A DNA stretch of 64,000 bases, taken from NCBI RefSeq assembly GCF_026151205.1, contig NC_087083.1, positions 4,008,460 to 4,072,459 of the forward strand, given 5' to 3'. The DNA comes from Bolinopsis microptera. Taxonomy: Eukaryota > Ctenophora > Tentaculata > Lobata > Bolinopsidae. Below are positions 63,425 to 64,000 of this stretch, piece after piece. Each line of letters begins with the position of its first letter. The stretch's first letter is position 1. The position numbers and the translations under genes were made by a program. The notes below the pieces were generated by a model that had not been told where the DNA came from, searched no databases, and saw nothing but the letters and a program-made list of their open reading frames with translations.

Positions 63425-63488
63425 CTGGGGAAGTAATTAGCATGAAATAAGCAGTTAATTAGCGGTAATTTAGCATACGATTAGCTCA

Positions 63489-64000
63489 CCAAGACACCTG
63501 GTGTTTACATTTTAGCATTACCCACAAACCTGTTATAGAGGACCTCAAGACACCTGGTGTTTACATTTTAGCATTACCCACAAACCTGTTATAGAGGACC
63601 TCAAGACACCTGGTGTTTACATTTTAGCATTACCCACAAACCTGTTATAGAGGACCTCAAGACACCTGGTGTTTACATTTTAGCATTACCCACAAACCTG
63701 TTATAGAGGACCTCAAGACACCTGGTGTTTATATTTTAGCATTACCCACAAACCTGTTATAGAGGACCTCAAGACACCTGGTGTTTACATTTTAGCATTA
63801 CCCACAAACCTGTTATAGAGGACCTCAAGACACCTGATGTTTACATTTTAGCATTACCCACAAACCTGTTGTAGAGGACCTCAAGACACCTGATGTTTAC
63901 ATTTTAGCATTACCCACAAACCTGTTGTAGAGGACCTCAAGACACCTGGTGTTTACATTTTAGCATTACCCACAAACCTGTTATAGAGGACCTCAAGACA
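63489..64000 (-). repeat. 56-bp minisatellite running off the right edge
   Basis: About 9 copies with core CAAGACACCTGGTGTTTACA. On the transcript strand each reads CTCTATAACAG|GTTTGTGGG, so it may again copy the donor of the next upstream ATG2 exon, which lies outside the window. Confidence 0.9.

Larger units (their letters stand above)
56720..62530 (+). repeat. 2,901-bp tandem duplication inside the Polinton
   Basis: Corresponding points 56734/59635, 57209/60110, 57809/60710 and 58397/61298 all differ by 2,901. A second offset of 2,459 (56479/58938, 56734/59193) shows an earlier gene Y-Z duplication. Exact ends not resolved. Confidence 0.85.
43753..63300 (+). mobile_element. Polinton/Maverick, degenerate, 19.5 kb
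   Basis: Terminal inverted repeats of about 400 bp (outer motif AGGGACTACGGGTGGA) and a perfect 6-bp target duplication CCTTAT (43747-43752 and 63301-63306), as made by Polinton integrases. Inside are fragments of the family-B protein-primed DNA polymerase and three unknown genes. No integrase, packaging ATPase, protease or capsid gene was recognised, so this copy cannot move alone. It sits in ATG2 intron 1, 14 bp from the exon 1 donor, and hosts a nested LTR element. Confidence 0.9.

Noticed and set aside
55112-61650. Minus-strand frames of 60-130 codons in the Polinton
   Set aside because: All are antisense to gene X, gene Y or polymerase copies and recur only because those are duplicated.

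Overview
This is eukaryotic, almost certainly invertebrate animal, genomic DNA: spliced exons with GT-AG introns, long tandem repeats, non-LTR retrotransposons of types common in marine invertebrates, a Polinton/Maverick DNA transposon and an interstitial TTAGGG block. I cannot name the species. No rRNA, tRNA or CRISPR array was recognised. Nothing here looks bacterial.

The backbone is one host gene on the minus strand: ATG2, the autophagy lipid-transfer protein. I could follow its C-terminal part (about 1,085 residues, 23 exons, all splice phases consistent) from the exon at 63315-63424 down to the stop codon at 3413. The gene continues beyond the right edge. Nearly everything else in the window lies in ATG2 introns or just past its 3' end.

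Region by region: 1-3400 holds a CCAAT/E-box promoter-like patch, a 40-bp minisatellite split by a TA-flanked MITE, a roughly 190-bp repeat, a foldback element and the ATG2 3' UTR. 3413-13560 holds ATG2 exons 9-23, with minisatellites in many introns. Intron 8 (13561-25329) is a 51-bp minisatellite carrying nested retrotransposons: a full-length LINE with intact ORF2 sits inside an older LINE, and an RTE-like copy lies alongside. 25330-32580 holds exons 3-8; intron 3 carries a 4.4-kb element bounded by G-run/C-run inverted ends and filled with polypurine repeats. Intron 2 (32581-42848) is a 9.6-kb array of a 56-bp unit. Intron 1 (42956-63314) holds a short LINE copy and a 19.5-kb Polinton with a perfect 6-bp target duplication (CCTTAT).

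The Polinton is degenerate. Its family-B polymerase survives only as fragments, and three unknown genes (called X, Y and Z here) are duplicated and recombined. Nested in it is a young 9.0-kb LTR retroelement (709-bp LTRs differing at one noticed site, 4-bp target duplication). It has no recognisable gag or pol, but carries two membrane-glycoprotein-like frames and two related F-box genes. The first F-box frame follows the envelope stop codon in frame, with no ATG ahead of the F-box, and the stop reads TGA CTA G, a known strong readthrough context.

The most striking genome-scale pattern is that at least ten ATG2 introns contain minisatellites whose repeat unit is a copy of the neighbouring exon-intron junction. 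Each array therefore regenerates tens to about 170 potential splice sites, several in the AG|GT form of recursive splice sites.
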